A stretch of 64,000 bases of DNA, from positions 248,001 through 312,000 of the forward strand of contig CAWBGJ010000009.1 in the NCBI GenBank assembly GCA_963788325.1, written 5' to 3'. A model generated the notes under the pieces. That model worked only from the letters and a program-made list of their open reading frames with translations. It made no database searches and was not told the origin of the DNA. This DNA is from Prado023 sp963788325. GTDB lineage: Bacteria > Actinomycetota > Actinomycetes > S36-B12 > CAIYMF01. Made by a program: the position numbers and the translations under genes. Shown here piece by piece: positions 34,520 through 42,698 of the stretch (positions are counted from its first letter, which is position 1; the number at the start of each line of letters is the position of its first letter).

Positions 34520-35770
34520 GTGGAGCATCCGGTGGCGCTGAAGGCCCGCTACGACGCCGCCGTACGCGGGCGACCGGCCCCCCTGGCCATCCTCGACCTG
34601 CCGGCCGTCCGCGCCAACGCGCAAGACCTCGTCCGCCGCGCCCAGGGGGTGCCCATCCGCCTGGCGACCAAGAGCCTGCGGGTGCGCTCGACGATCGAGT
34701 CCGTGTCGGCGATGCCCGGGTACACCGGACTCCTCGGGTACTCCCTGCGCGAGGCACTGTTCCTCGTCCGGTCCGGCAGCTCCGACGACGTGGTCGTGGC
34801 CTACCCGACGGTGGACGCAGCGGCCATCGGCGAGCTCGCCGGCGACGAGCAGGCGGTCGCCGCCATCACGCTGATGGTCGACTGCGTGGAACATCTCGAG
34901 CTCATCGAGTCCGCGGCCGCTGCTGCGCGGGGGCCGGCGCCCGGGCGACACGCCCCCATCAAGGTCGCGATCGACGTCGACGCCTCCTACCGCCCACGCG
35001 GCTCGGCCCGGGTCCACCTCGGGGTGCGCCGATCCCCGGTGCGCGCTCCGGAGCAGGCAGCCACCCTGGCCCGCGAGATCGTCACCAGAGGCGGCCTGCA
35101 CCTCGACGGGCTCATGGCCTACGAGGCGCAGATCGCCGGCGTGGGCGACCGACCCCCGGGGTGGGGACCCACCGGATCGTTGGCAGCCGCAGCGCGGGGC
35201 GCCGCGATCCGGACCATGCAATCGCGATCAGCCGCCGAGCTCGGTGAGCGCCGGGCGGCCGTCGTCGCAGCCGTGCGCCAGGTCGCGGACCTGCGCTTCG
35301 TCAACGGCGGCGGGACCGGCAGCCTGGAATCGACCAGCGCCGAGTCGTCGGTGACCGAGGTGGCAGCCGGAAGTGGGGTGTTCGGCCCGCACCTGTTCGA
35401 CAGCTACTCGACCTTCCGGCCCCGTGCGGCCGCCCTGTTCGCGCTGCCCGTGGTCCGCCGGCCCGCGCCGGGGTGGGTCACGTTGTTCAGCGGCGGCTAC
35501 CTCGGGTCAGGACCCGCCGACCAGCAGCGGCTACCCGTGGTGCACCTGCCCACCGGGCTGACCCTGAGCAGCACCGAGGGCGCCGGCGAGGTGCAGACAC
35601 CCGTGCAGGGCCTCGCCGCCGACAACCTGAGCATCGGCGAACTGGTCTGGATGCGCCACGCCAAGGCAGGCGAGCTCGCCGAGCGCTTCGATCAGCTCCT
35701 GGTCATCGACGGCGACCGCGTGATCGACGAGGTCCCCAGCTACCGGGGCGAGGCACAGAACTTCGGCTGA
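34520..35770 (+). CDS. Amino-acid deaminase/aldolase-like PLP enzyme
   Basis: 416 residues from GTG 34520. The PLP-barrel N-terminal domain of the alanine racemase/D-threonine aldolase group is seen in LAILDLPAVRANAQDLVRRA and IRLATKSLRVRSTIES, where K is the expected PLP lysine. Further marks are YSLREALFLVRSG, VAIDVDASYRP and RFVNGGGTGSLESTS. The C-terminal beta domain includes VVRRPAPGWVTLFSGGYLGSG and RHAKAGELAERFDQLLVIDG. Substrate may be a D-amino or hydroxyamino acid. The open frame continues far upstream, antisense to the lactone oxidase, but that part is not coding. Confidence 0.8.
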   Translation: MEHPVALKARYDAAVRGRPAPLAILDLPAVRANAQDLVRRAQGVPIRLATKSLRVRSTIESVSAMPGYTGLLGYSLREALFLVRSGSSDDVVVAYPTVDAAAIGELAGDEQAVAAITLMVDCVEHLELIESAAAAARGPAPGRHAPIKVAIDVDASYRPRGSARVHLGVRRSPVRAPEQAATLAREIVTRGGLHLDGLMAYEAQIAGVGDRPPGWGPTGSLAAAARGAAIRTMQSRSAAELGERRAAVVAAVRQVADLRFVNGGGTGSLESTSAESSVTEVAAGSGVFGPHLFDSYSTFRPRAAALFALPVVRRPAPGWVTLFSGGYLGSGPADQQRLPVVHLPTGLTLSSTEGAGEVQTPVQGLAADNLSIGELVWMRHAKAGELAERFDQLLVIDGDRVIDEVPSYRGEAQNFG

Positions 35771-35800
35771 GCACGCTCTGCCGCCACAAGCTGACGTGGG

Positions 35801-35806
35801 GATACT
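35801..35806 (+). promoter_or_regulatory. -10 element before ABC1 kinase gene
   Basis: GATACT ends six bases before ATG 35813, with no ribosome binding site, so the transcript may be leaderless. Confidence 0.4.
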
Positions 35807-35812
35807 GGGGCC

Positions 35813-37138
35813 ATGCCCGTCTCGACCTCCCGCCTGCGGCGCAGCGTCGCGCTCGCCGGCCTGCCCACGCGCGCGGTCGGTCGGGCCGCGGCCATCCAGG
35901 CCCGCGGACTGCTCGGCGCCGACCGGGATGCCCTGCGCGAGGCAGCCCGCACGGCCACCGCCGCGGACACCCGAGCCACGCTCGGCGAGCTCAAGGGCGG
36001 CGCCCTGAAGCTGGGCCAGCTGCTCTCGACCGTCGACGCGCTGTTCCCCACCGACCCGGAGGACTCCTGGCAGCACGCACTGGGCGCCCTGCAGGAGGCC
36101 AACCCGGGGCTGCCGTTCGACGAGGTGCGTCCCGTACTGGAGGCCGAGCTCGGCGCGGACTGGCGTGCCCTGTTCACCGACCTCGACGAGCACCCGCGCG
36201 CCGCGGCGTCCATCGGTCAGGTCCACCGGGCCACCTGGGCTGCGGACGGCACCCCGGTCGCGGTGAAGATCCAGTACCCGGGCGTGGCGCAGGCGATCGC
36301 CGGGGATGTCCGCTCGTTGGCGATCACGCTGCGCCTGACGTCCCTGGTCGCCCGCGGCATGGCGATGCCACCGCTGGTCGCCGAGCTGCGCACCCGCCTG
36401 GCCGAGGAGCTCGACTACCGCACCGAGGGCCTGCACCAGCAGGCCTTCGCCTCTGCCTACGCCGGGGATCGCGACTACTACGTACCTCCGGTCCGCCTGG
36501 CCACCCACAGCGTCCTGGTCAGCGACTGGATGGACGGCACCGGCCTGGCGCAGGTCGCCCGGGACGGCACGCCCGCGCAGCGTGACCAGCTCGGCGCTGC
36601 CTACCAGCACTTCTTCCTCACCTCGCCCTCGCGGGTCGGACTCCTGCACACCGACCCGCACCCGGGCAACTTCCGCCTGCTCGACGACGGTCGGATGGGG
36701 GTGCTCGACTTCGGCTCGGTGCTGGTGCTGCCCGAAGGCCTGCCGGTCACCTTCGGTGGCCTGATCCGGGCCATGACAGCCACCGACCCGGACGCCGTCG
36801 AGGCCGCCCTGCGCGCCGGTGGGTTCATCGCCGCGGACCGGGATCTCGAGGTCGAGAAGCTGATCGACTACCTGTCCCCGTTCAGCGAGCCCGCACGCCA
36901 CGATCGGTTCACGTACAGCCGTGCGTGGCTGGCAGGCGAGTTCGGCCGGGTCAACGACCCGCGCAACCCGGACTTCACCGTCGCCCTGCAACTGACCCTG
37001 CCCGCCGAGCAGCTTTTCACCCAGCGACTGTGGCTGGGCATGGTCGGGGTGCTCTGCGGCCTCGGCGCGACGGTCTCGGTGCGGCCCGAGCTCGAGGCCC
37101 ACCTACCCGGCTTCGCCGCAGCCCCGGTCGAGGACTGA
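35813..37138 (+). CDS. ABC1/UbiB-family atypical kinase
   Basis: 441 residues with the ABC1 set: KxGQ motif GALKLGQLLS, ASIGQVHRATW, ion-pair Lys in VAVKIQYPG, LDYRTEGLHQQAF, catalytic HTDPHPGNF and DFG-like VLDFGSV. UbiB/AarF proteins are membrane-associated ATPases or kinases linked to quinone biosynthesis and lipid handling. No membrane segment is obvious here, unlike many relatives. It stands alone. Confidence 0.92.
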   Translation: MPVSTSRLRRSVALAGLPTRAVGRAAAIQARGLLGADRDALREAARTATAADTRATLGELKGGALKLGQLLSTVDALFPTDPEDSWQHALGALQEANPGLPFDEVRPVLEAELGADWRALFTDLDEHPRAAASIGQVHRATWAADGTPVAVKIQYPGVAQAIAGDVRSLAITLRLTSLVARGMAMPPLVAELRTRLAEELDYRTEGLHQQAFASAYAGDRDYYVPPVRLATHSVLVSDWMDGTGLAQVARDGTPAQRDQLGAAYQHFFLTSPSRVGLLHTDPHPGNFRLLDDGRMGVLDFGSVLVLPEGLPVTFGGLIRAMTATDPDAVEAALRAGGFIAADRDLEVEKLIDYLSPFSEPARHDRFTYSRAWLAGEFGRVNDPRNPDFTVALQLTLPAEQLFTQRLWLGMVGVLCGLGATVSVRPELEAHLPGFAAAPVED

Positions 37139-37180
37139 CGCGGACCCCAGCACGGACCTCGCGCCGCCCGGTGCGCGTCA

Positions 37181-37210
37181 GTCGGGCCCCATCAGCCGAT
37201 CCGGCCCGAC
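37181..37210. terminator. Bidirectional hairpin terminator
   Basis: GTCGGGCC at 37181-37188 pairs with GGCCCGAC at 37203-37210. It lies between the ABC1 gene (ends 37138) and the convergent BaeRF gene, overlapping the stop of the latter at 37192. Confidence 0.5.
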
Positions 37211-38322
37211 AGCCGGCCACGCAGCGACAGCACGATGCGTCCCTGCGGTGCCAGAGCCCCGTCGGGGACCATCACCACCTCGGCGCCACGGATCAGGACG
37301 GCCTCGATCAACTCGTCGACAGCATCGTCGATGACACCATGCTCCTCGGCATCCGGGGTGAGCTCAAGACCCGACTCCGAGATCCGGACCGCCGGAGCGT
37401 GCGAGCGCTCGACGACCAGCAGGTCGGGTTCTCGGGTCTGCAGGGCCTGCCACGCCGCAGCCAGTCCCGCCACTGCCCGATCGTGGGCCAGGCGCACGCG
37501 CACCGTGTCCAGCGCCGCAGCAGCCCGGTCGCTGACGTGCGCGCCGAGCGCATCGCGGGCCATCCCCTCCAGGGCGACCAGGGGCACGCGCAGGTCACCG
37601 GTGCGGACCACGGCCGCGACCGGACGCGACCTGTCCAGCGCCTGGTACTCGGTGGCCAGCCGTTCCGGGGCCACCAGAATCACCGGCAGGTCGAGCGCGT
37701 CGGAGTGTGCCGCGAGCCTGGTGGCCACCGTCCGCAGGAAGGTTCGGGTGCGCTCCCGCCGGGCCGGCTCGGCGGAGTCGCGACCCCCCTCCTCGTCGCG
37801 CACCATCGGGAAGTTGTGGTCGAGGACCGGTCGGCTGAAGCGCTGGTCGTAGTGGAACAGCCGGGCGGCCCGGCCGTCGATCACCAGCATCAGGAACGGT
37901 GGGTCCTCGGCGGCCGATCGGACGAGGTCACGCGTGGCGAAGGTGGGGTCCAGCACTACCCGATCCCGTGGGGTGACCCGCAGGTGGTGGCGGTACGCCG
38001 CCACCGGGCTGACCAGGATGGCCAGGCCGCGGTCCGTCGGGCTGTCGACAGCCCAGCGCACAGCCTCGGCCAGCTGGATCCGGACCTCGGCGGCCGCTCG
38101 CTGATCGGGCTCGTCGAGCAATCGACGGTGCGCGTCGCGGACCAGCGACAGCAGGTGGGCGCTGTCATGCTCGCGCATCCGCTCTGCGGGCGTGGTCGCC
38201 ATCAGCAGGGACAGGCTCATGGGATGACTGGCGCGGGCCAGGCTGGCCACATCCTCGGTGGTGGGCAGCGCCAGCATCCCCGAATGCTCGGGTGCTGGGG
38301 TGGTGTTGGGGACAATCGACAT
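37192..38322 (-). CDS. BaeRF-family protein (eRF1-like)
   Basis: 376 residues. The sequence resembles the bacterial archaeo-eukaryotic release factor (BaeRF) group: LAILVSPVAAYRHHLRV, PPFLMLVIDGRAARLFHYD, a central VPVILVAPERLATEYQAL-like block (LPVILVAPERLATEYQAL), and the C-terminal DDAVDELIEAVLIRGAEVVMVPDG. A GGQ motif was not seen, as in many BaeRF proteins. Such proteins may act on ribosomes or tRNA; function is unproven. ATG 38322 has a GGAGG site six bases upstream, which sits in the hairpin of a candidate manganese riboswitch. Confidence 0.75.
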   Translation of the reverse strand: MSIVPNTTPAPEHSGMLALPTTEDVASLARASHPMSLSLLMATTPAERMREHDSAHLLSLVRDAHRRLLDEPDQRAAAEVRIQLAEAVRWAVDSPTDRGLAILVSPVAAYRHHLRVTPRDRVVLDPTFATRDLVRSAAEDPPFLMLVIDGRAARLFHYDQRFSRPVLDHNFPMVRDEEGGRDSAEPARRERTRTFLRTVATRLAAHSDALDLPVILVAPERLATEYQALDRSRPVAAVVRTGDLRVPLVALEGMARDALGAHVSDRAAAALDTVRVRLAHDRAVAGLAAAWQALQTREPDLLVVERSHAPAVRISESGLELTPDAEEHGVIDDAVDELIEAVLIRGAEVVMVPDGALAPQGRIVLSLRGRLSGRIG

Positions 38323-38326
38323 GGCG

Positions 38327-38444
38327 GACCTCCGGCGTCGGGTGCCGGAGGTCTTCCCCGGCCGCGAGCGCGGCCCCCGGCAGCCGGACCGATGTGGGAT
38401 CGACCGTGCTGGCGACCACCGGGTGATGGGGTACTCCCCTCCTT
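38327..38444 (-). promoter_or_regulatory. Candidate yybP-ykoY manganese riboswitch
   Basis: On the minus strand the leader of the BaeRF gene has the yybP-ykoY landmarks in order: AAGGAGGGGAGTA (contains the invariant GGGGAGTA), GGTCGCCAGCACGGTCG, and GGGGAAGACCTCC close to the canonical GCAAGACC. P1 would pair GGAGG (38438-38442) with CCTCC (38347-38351). The same CCTCC also pairs with the ribosome binding site GGAGG in a perfect 10-bp hairpin, 38327-38336 with 38344-38353. The two pairings exclude each other, so ligand binding should free the ribosome site. The call is by eye; one A replaces a usual C. Confidence 0.72.
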
Positions 38445-38452
38445 GGCGAAGA

Positions 38453-38480
38453 GATTACCATGAACGAGACTTCATGCAAT
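38453..38480 (-). promoter_or_regulatory. Promoter of the riboswitch-BaeRF transcript
   Basis: On the minus strand TTGCAT and TAATCT are separated by 16 bases. A start about seven bases after TAATCT would fall just before the first riboswitch stem. Confidence 0.5.
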
Positions 38481-38574
38481 CCCTGCGGGCCAACTTGATT
38501 CCACGTCAGTCATGCGTCACGATTCAGGAAAGGCATTTCGCCTATTTGCCTTCACGAAGGAGAAGCCACCACCG

Positions 38575-39558
38575 ATGGATGTGTCCCTGACGATCTGGCT
38601 CGCGGTCCTGGCAGTGATCGTGGCCATGCTCGCCATCGATCTGTTCGCCCATCGCGACGCCCACATCATCACCGCCCGCGAGGCGGCGATCTGGTCGGCG
38701 ATCTGGGTGGCCACGGGGGTCGGCTTCGGCCTGATCATCTGGGCCACCTCCGGCGCCGAGTTCGCCGGGCAGTACTACGCCGGCTACCTGATCGAGAAGT
38801 CCCTGGCCGTGGACAACGTGTTCGTCTGGGCCATCATCTTCAGCTACTTCGCCGTCCCCCCGCAGTACCAGCACAGGGTGCTGTTCTACGGCGTCGTCGG
38901 TGCCCTGGTCCTGCGCGGGCTGTTCATCTGGGCGGGCTCGGCGGCCATCAAGGAGTACATCTGGATCCTGTACTTCTTCGGCGCGTTCCTGGTCTTCACC
39001 GGCATCATGATGATGCGCCACCGCAACAAGCACTACGACCCCGCCGACTCCGCGGTCGTGCGCCTGTTCCGTCGCTGGGTGCCGATGACCGACGAGTACC
39101 ACGGCCAGAAGTTCTTCATCCGCCGCGGGGCCAGCCTGGGTCGCAAGGGAGCGCTGGTGGCGACCCCGCTGGTGCTCGTGCTCGTCCTCGTGGAGTTCAC
39201 CGACATCGTGTTCGCGGTCGACTCGATCCCCGCGATCTTCGCCGTCACCCAGGAGCCGTTCCTGGTGTTCACCGCCAACGCGTTCGCCATCCTGGGCCTG
39301 CGCGCGATGTACTTCCTGCTCGCGGACCTGATGCACCGCTTCATCTACCTCAAACTGGGCCTTGGCCTCGTGCTGGTCTGGGTGGGCATCAAGCTGGTCC
39401 TGCAGGTGGACCTCTACAAGATGCCCACGGCGCTGAGCCTGGGCGTGGTCGCGTTGATCATCACGGTCTCGATCGTGGCCAGCCTGCGCGCCACACGCGA
39501 CCTGCCCGGCCCGGACAAGCCCGCACCCACCGAGCTCGAGGAGAGCCCCCGTGTCTGA
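38575..39558 (+). CDS. TerC-family membrane protein
   Basis: 327 residues from ATG 38575 (MDVSLTIWL), with AAGGAG upstream; in-frame starts back to 38512 exist. Eight or nine hydrophobic segments follow the Alx/TerC pattern. Key acidic residues are in LAIDLFAHR, LIEKSLAVDNVFVWAIIF, and LVEFTDIVFAVDSIPAIFAVT. TerC/Alx proteins export manganese or support metal supply to secreted proteins. The gene diverges from the BaeRF gene with its candidate Mn riboswitch, which supports a manganese link. Its stop overlaps the next GTG by eight bases. Confidence 0.92.
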   Translation: MDVSLTIWLAVLAVIVAMLAIDLFAHRDAHIITAREAAIWSAIWVATGVGFGLIIWATSGAEFAGQYYAGYLIEKSLAVDNVFVWAIIFSYFAVPPQYQHRVLFYGVVGALVLRGLFIWAGSAAIKEYIWILYFFGAFLVFTGIMMMRHRNKHYDPADSAVVRLFRRWVPMTDEYHGQKFFIRRGASLGRKGALVATPLVLVLVLVEFTDIVFAVDSIPAIFAVTQEPFLVFTANAFAILGLRAMYFLLADLMHRFIYLKLGLGLVLVWVGIKLVLQVDLYKMPTALSLGVVALIITVSIVASLRATRDLPGPDKPAPTELEESPRV

Positions 39559-39832
39559 GACCGCCCGCAGCTGGACGTTGCTGACCAATCACGGCCACGT
39601 CCTGGTGTACGCCCACCGCCACCCCGATGCACGCGTGCGCGACATCGCCGACGCGGTGGGCATCACCGAGCGTGCGACGCTGAACCTGCTGCGCGACCTC
39701 GAGGACGAGGGCTACCTCACGCGGGTGCCGCAGGGCCGGCGCACGCACTACGTGATCAACGAGCGCCGCCCGTTCCGCCACCCGCAGGAGGCTGACCACC
39801 AGGTCGGTGACCTGCTGGCGCTGTTCGCCTGA
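39551..39832 (+). CDS. Small winged-helix regulator
   Basis: 93 residues from GTG 39551, overlapping the end of terC. The winged-helix core is DARVRDIADAVGITERATLNLLRDLEDEGYL, followed by the wing RVPQGRRTHYVINERR, as in MarR/ArsR-like proteins. The C-terminus is short. It sits between terC and the SbtA-like gene in a tight plus-strand operon and could regulate it, perhaps in response to metal or carbon status; that is inference. Confidence 0.75.
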   Translation: MSETARSWTLLTNHGHVLVYAHRHPDARVRDIADAVGITERATLNLLRDLEDEGYLTRVPQGRRTHYVINERRPFRHPQEADHQVGDLLALFA

Positions 39833-39838
39833 CCGCCG

Positions 39839-40804
39839 ATGGACACCCTGGACCTGGCTGTCGCCAACCTGACGTCCGCGCCAGTCCTGGCGTTCCTCCT
39901 CGGCCTGCTGGCCACCTCGATCGGCGGCGACCTGCGCCTGCCCGAGCCGGTCTACCAGTTCCTGAGCTTCTACCTGCTGCTGGGCATCGGCATCAAGGGC
40001 GGGGTGGCGCTCTCGCAGGCTCCCGCCGGCGAGGTCGTGGTGCCGATGTTGGTCACCCTTGCCCTGGGCATCGTGATCCCGCTGCTCGCGTTCGCGATCC
40101 TGCGCTGGACGACGAAACTCGGGCCGGTGGACCGTGGGGCGCTGGCTGCGCACTACGGCTCCACGTCGCTGGTCACGTTCACCGCCGCGATCGTATTCCT
40201 GACCAGCGCGGGGATCGCCTACGAGGGCTACGTGACCACACTGCTCGCGGTACTCGAGGTGCCGGCGATCATCGTCGGCCTGATGCTGGCCGGTCGGCAC
40301 ACCGCACGCTCGGCCGCCTGGGGCGAGTCGCTGCGCGAGATCCTCACCGGCCGCAGCGTGCTGCTCCTGGTGGGCGGGCTGCTGCTGGGCGCGGCCACCG
40401 GCACGGCCGGATACGCCAAGATCGAGCCGTTCTTCGGCGGGCTGTTCACGGGGGTGCTCACGCTCTTCCTGCTCGAGATGGGCGTGATCGCGGCCCGCCG
40501 GCTGCGCGACCTGCCCAAGGCCGGTCCCGGGCTGATCCTGTTCGCCCTGACCTTCCCGGTGTTCTCGGGCACGCTCGGCATCCTCGCAGGTCTGGCCGCT
40601 GGGCTGTCCACGGGCGGGGCGGCGATCCTGGGCGTGCTCACCGCGAGCGCGTCCTACATCGCAGCGCCGGCCGCGGTCCGGCTCGCCCTGCCCGAGGCCA
40701 ACCCCGGCTACTACCTCACCGCGAGCCTGGGCATCACGTTCCCGTTCAACCTGATCATCGGAATCCCGCTGTACCTGGCCATCGCCCAGGCACTCGGCGG
40801 CTGA
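39839..40804 (+). CDS. SbtA-type sodium-dependent bicarbonate transporter
   Basis: 321 residues, about ten hydrophobic segments in two inverted halves. SbtA-family marks are PVYQFLSFYLLLGIGIKGGVAL, AAHYGSTSLVTFTAAIVFL, FFGGLFTGVLTLFLLEMGV, and the second-half VLTASASYIAAPAAVR. In cyanobacteria SbtA imports bicarbonate with sodium. The next gene encodes a PII-like protein, as in the known sbtA-sbtB pair. Bicarbonate as substrate in this organism is inferred from family and context. Confidence 0.88.
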   Translation: MDTLDLAVANLTSAPVLAFLLGLLATSIGGDLRLPEPVYQFLSFYLLLGIGIKGGVALSQAPAGEVVVPMLVTLALGIVIPLLAFAILRWTTKLGPVDRGALAAHYGSTSLVTFTAAIVFLTSAGIAYEGYVTTLLAVLEVPAIIVGLMLAGRHTARSAAWGESLREILTGRSVLLLVGGLLLGAATGTAGYAKIEPFFGGLFTGVLTLFLLEMGVIAARRLRDLPKAGPGLILFALTFPVFSGTLGILAGLAAGLSTGGAAILGVLTASASYIAAPAAVRLALPEANPGYYLTASLGITFPFNLIIGIPLYLAIAQALGG

Positions 40805-40815
40805 GAGGAGACCCC

Positions 40816-41118
40816 ATGGATACCGAGGGACTGATCCTGGTCACAGTCATCGCCGAGGCCGTGCTCGAGCACCGACTGGTCCGTGACGTGACCACGAGCG
40901 GGGCGCACGGCTGGACCGTGTGCGACGCCCGCGGCCGGGGCTCGCGGGGGGTCCGGGCCGACGAGTTCGAGGGTGCGAACGTCCGACTGGAGACCCTGGT
41001 GTCCGCCGCGGTCGCCGATGCCTTCCTCACGGTGCTGGCCCGGGACTACTTCCCCCGCTACGCCGTCGTGGCCTGGACCACTCCGGCCGCCGTGGTGCGT
41101 CCGGAGAAGTACGTCTGA
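40816..41118 (+). CDS. SbtB-like PII family protein
   Basis: 100 residues behind GAGAGGAG. The ferredoxin-like PII fold is seen in LILVTVIAEAVLEHRLVRDV, GWTVCDARGRGSRGVRADE (T-loop region) and VRLETLVSAAVADAFLTVL; it ends RPEKYV. SbtB proteins bind adenine nucleotides such as cAMP, AMP or ATP and gate SbtA. It lies 11 bases after the transporter gene, which supports the pairing. Confidence 0.82.
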   Translation: MDTEGLILVTVIAEAVLEHRLVRDVTTSGAHGWTVCDARGRGSRGVRADEFEGANVRLETLVSAAVADAFLTVLARDYFPRYAVVAWTTPAAVVRPEKYV

Positions 41119-41167
41119 GTCCACGAACAACCCGGACCCATGGCCGGACAGCAGGCGAGTCGGACAC

Positions 41168-41173
41168 TAGGGT
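41168..41173 (+). promoter_or_regulatory. -10 element before amidase gene
   Basis: TAGGGT ends seven bases before GTG 41181 and no ribosome binding site is present; probable leaderless transcript. Confidence 0.4.
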
Positions 41174-41180
41174 CGCGCAG

Positions 41181-42641
41181 GTGAGCCCCAGCCCCCGACC
41201 GCACACGGTCGACACCACCACCGACGATGCCCTCGGCGCAAGCGACGCCACCGATCTGCGCGCCCGGCTGGCCCGCGGCGAGGTGTCGCCGGCCGAGCTC
41301 CGGGCGGCGGCGATGACCAGGGCCCGGGCGGCGAACCCGGCGCTCAACGCCGTCACGCACTGGTTCGACGAGCCGCTGCGCACCGAGGTCGCCGTGCCGG
41401 CCGACGCCGGCCTGGCTGGCATCCCCACCTTCATCAAGGACAACGAGGAGGTCGCCGGCTTCCCGACCACGCAGGGGTCGCGCGCCGTCGCCGACCGCCC
41501 CGCTCCCGCCTGCTCCCCGATCGTCACCGCCCTGCTCGAGCTCGGCCTCGCACCCCTCGGCGCGACGACCCTGCCCGAGTTCGGCCTGACGGCCAGCACG
41601 GAGAGCAGCCGGTTCGGCGCCACCGCCAACCCGTGGAACACCGGGCACTCGGCCGGCGGTTCCAGCGGCGGGTCTGCGGCGATGGTCGCAGCCGGGGTCG
41701 TCCCGATCGCCCATGCCAACGACGGCGGCGGCTCGATCCGGATCCCGGCGTCCTGCTGCGGGCTCGTGGGCCTGAAGCCCTCGCGCGGTCGGTTGCCGGC
41801 CAACCCGCTCAAGGAGCGCGTGCCGGTGAAGATCGCCGCCCAGGGGGTGCTCACCCGGTCGGTGCGCGACACCGCCCTGTTCCACGCACTCATGGAGCGG
41901 GCACACCCGGGCGCCGGGCTGCCCCCGATCGGCCACGTGAACGCCCCGGGCGTCGCGCGGCTGCGCGTGGGTATGTGCCTGACCGCCAATCGCGGGCTAC
42001 CGATCCATCCCGAGACGATCGCGGCCGTGCGCGCGACCGGAGCCCTGCTCGAGGACCTCGGGCATCATGTCGAGGAGGTGGGCCCGCCCGTCGATGACGA
42101 CTTCGCCGCCGACTTCCTGCGCTACTGGGCGCTGCTGGCCCTGTTCCTGCACCGGACCGGTGGCGCGCTCTACGGAGAGGGCTTCGACGGCGCGCAGGTC
42201 GAGGACCTCACCAAGGGCATGAGCGCCATGGCGGCCCGCCAGGCCATGCAGATCCCCGGCTCCCTGCGGCGCCTGCGGCGCCTGGCGAACAATCCGGACT
42301 CGGGCTTCGCCGGCCACGACCTGTTGCTCTCCCCGGTGACCGGCTATCCGGCGCCACCCCTGGGCTACCTCGGCCCGGATGTGCAGGTGCGCACCCACTT
42401 GGTCCGGCTCATCCGGTTCGCCTCCATGACGCCGGTCCAGAACGTGTCCGGCTCCCCGGCGATCTCGCTGCCCCTGGGCCGCTCGAGCAGCGGGCTGCCC
42501 ATCGGCGTGCATCTCGCGGCACCGTTCGGCCACGAGCGCCGACTCCTGGAGGTCGCCCTCGAGCTCGAGGACGCTGCCCCCTGGCCGGTCCGCCCGGTCG
42601 AAGCAGCCCCCACGCTGGGCCAGTCAGCCGTCCCGCACTGA
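41181..42641 (+). CDS. Amidase-signature family hydrolase
   Basis: 486 residues from GTG 41181. The Ser-cisSer-Lys triad is visible: K in GIPTFIKDNEEVAG, cis-Ser and nucleophile in NTGHSAGGSSGGSAAMVAAG, then DGGGSIRIPASCCGLVGLKPSRG. The C-terminal half ends with SPAISLPLGRSSSGLPIGVH. Amidases of this type hydrolyse small amides, nylon-oligomer-like or carbamoyl substrates; the substrate is not predictable. It follows sbtB at 62 bases but probably has its own promoter. Confidence 0.9.
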   Translation: MSPSPRPHTVDTTTDDALGASDATDLRARLARGEVSPAELRAAAMTRARAANPALNAVTHWFDEPLRTEVAVPADAGLAGIPTFIKDNEEVAGFPTTQGSRAVADRPAPACSPIVTALLELGLAPLGATTLPEFGLTASTESSRFGATANPWNTGHSAGGSSGGSAAMVAAGVVPIAHANDGGGSIRIPASCCGLVGLKPSRGRLPANPLKERVPVKIAAQGVLTRSVRDTALFHALMERAHPGAGLPPIGHVNAPGVARLRVGMCLTANRGLPIHPETIAAVRATGALLEDLGHHVEEVGPPVDDDFAADFLRYWALLALFLHRTGGALYGEGFDGAQVEDLTKGMSAMAARQAMQIPGSLRRLRRLANNPDSGFAGHDLLLSPVTGYPAPPLGYLGPDVQVRTHLVRLIRFASMTPVQNVSGSPAISLPLGRSSSGLPIGVHLAAPFGHERRLLEVALELEDAAPWPVRPVEAAPTLGQSAVPH

Positions 42642-42664
42642 GCCGCGGGGCGGCCACCGTCCCC

Positions 42665-42692
42665 GGGGGCGGGGCGGGGCGGGGAGGCGGGG
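42665..42692 (+). other. Potential G-quadruplex
   Basis: Five G-runs of four or five bases are separated by single C residues, except for one AGGC spacer. They lie in the convergent gap between the amidase and nucleosidase genes. The runs are long enough and the loops short enough to form a very stable four-layer structure on the plus strand. It could stop transcription from the left. Confidence 0.6.
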
Positions 42693-42698
42693 TGCGCG

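Noticed and set aside
38445..38574. A second riboswitch on the plus strand before terC
   Set aside because: The plus-strand leader lacks the GGGGAGTA and AAGACC motifs in the right order; the GGGGTACTCCCC there is the complement of the minus-strand element.
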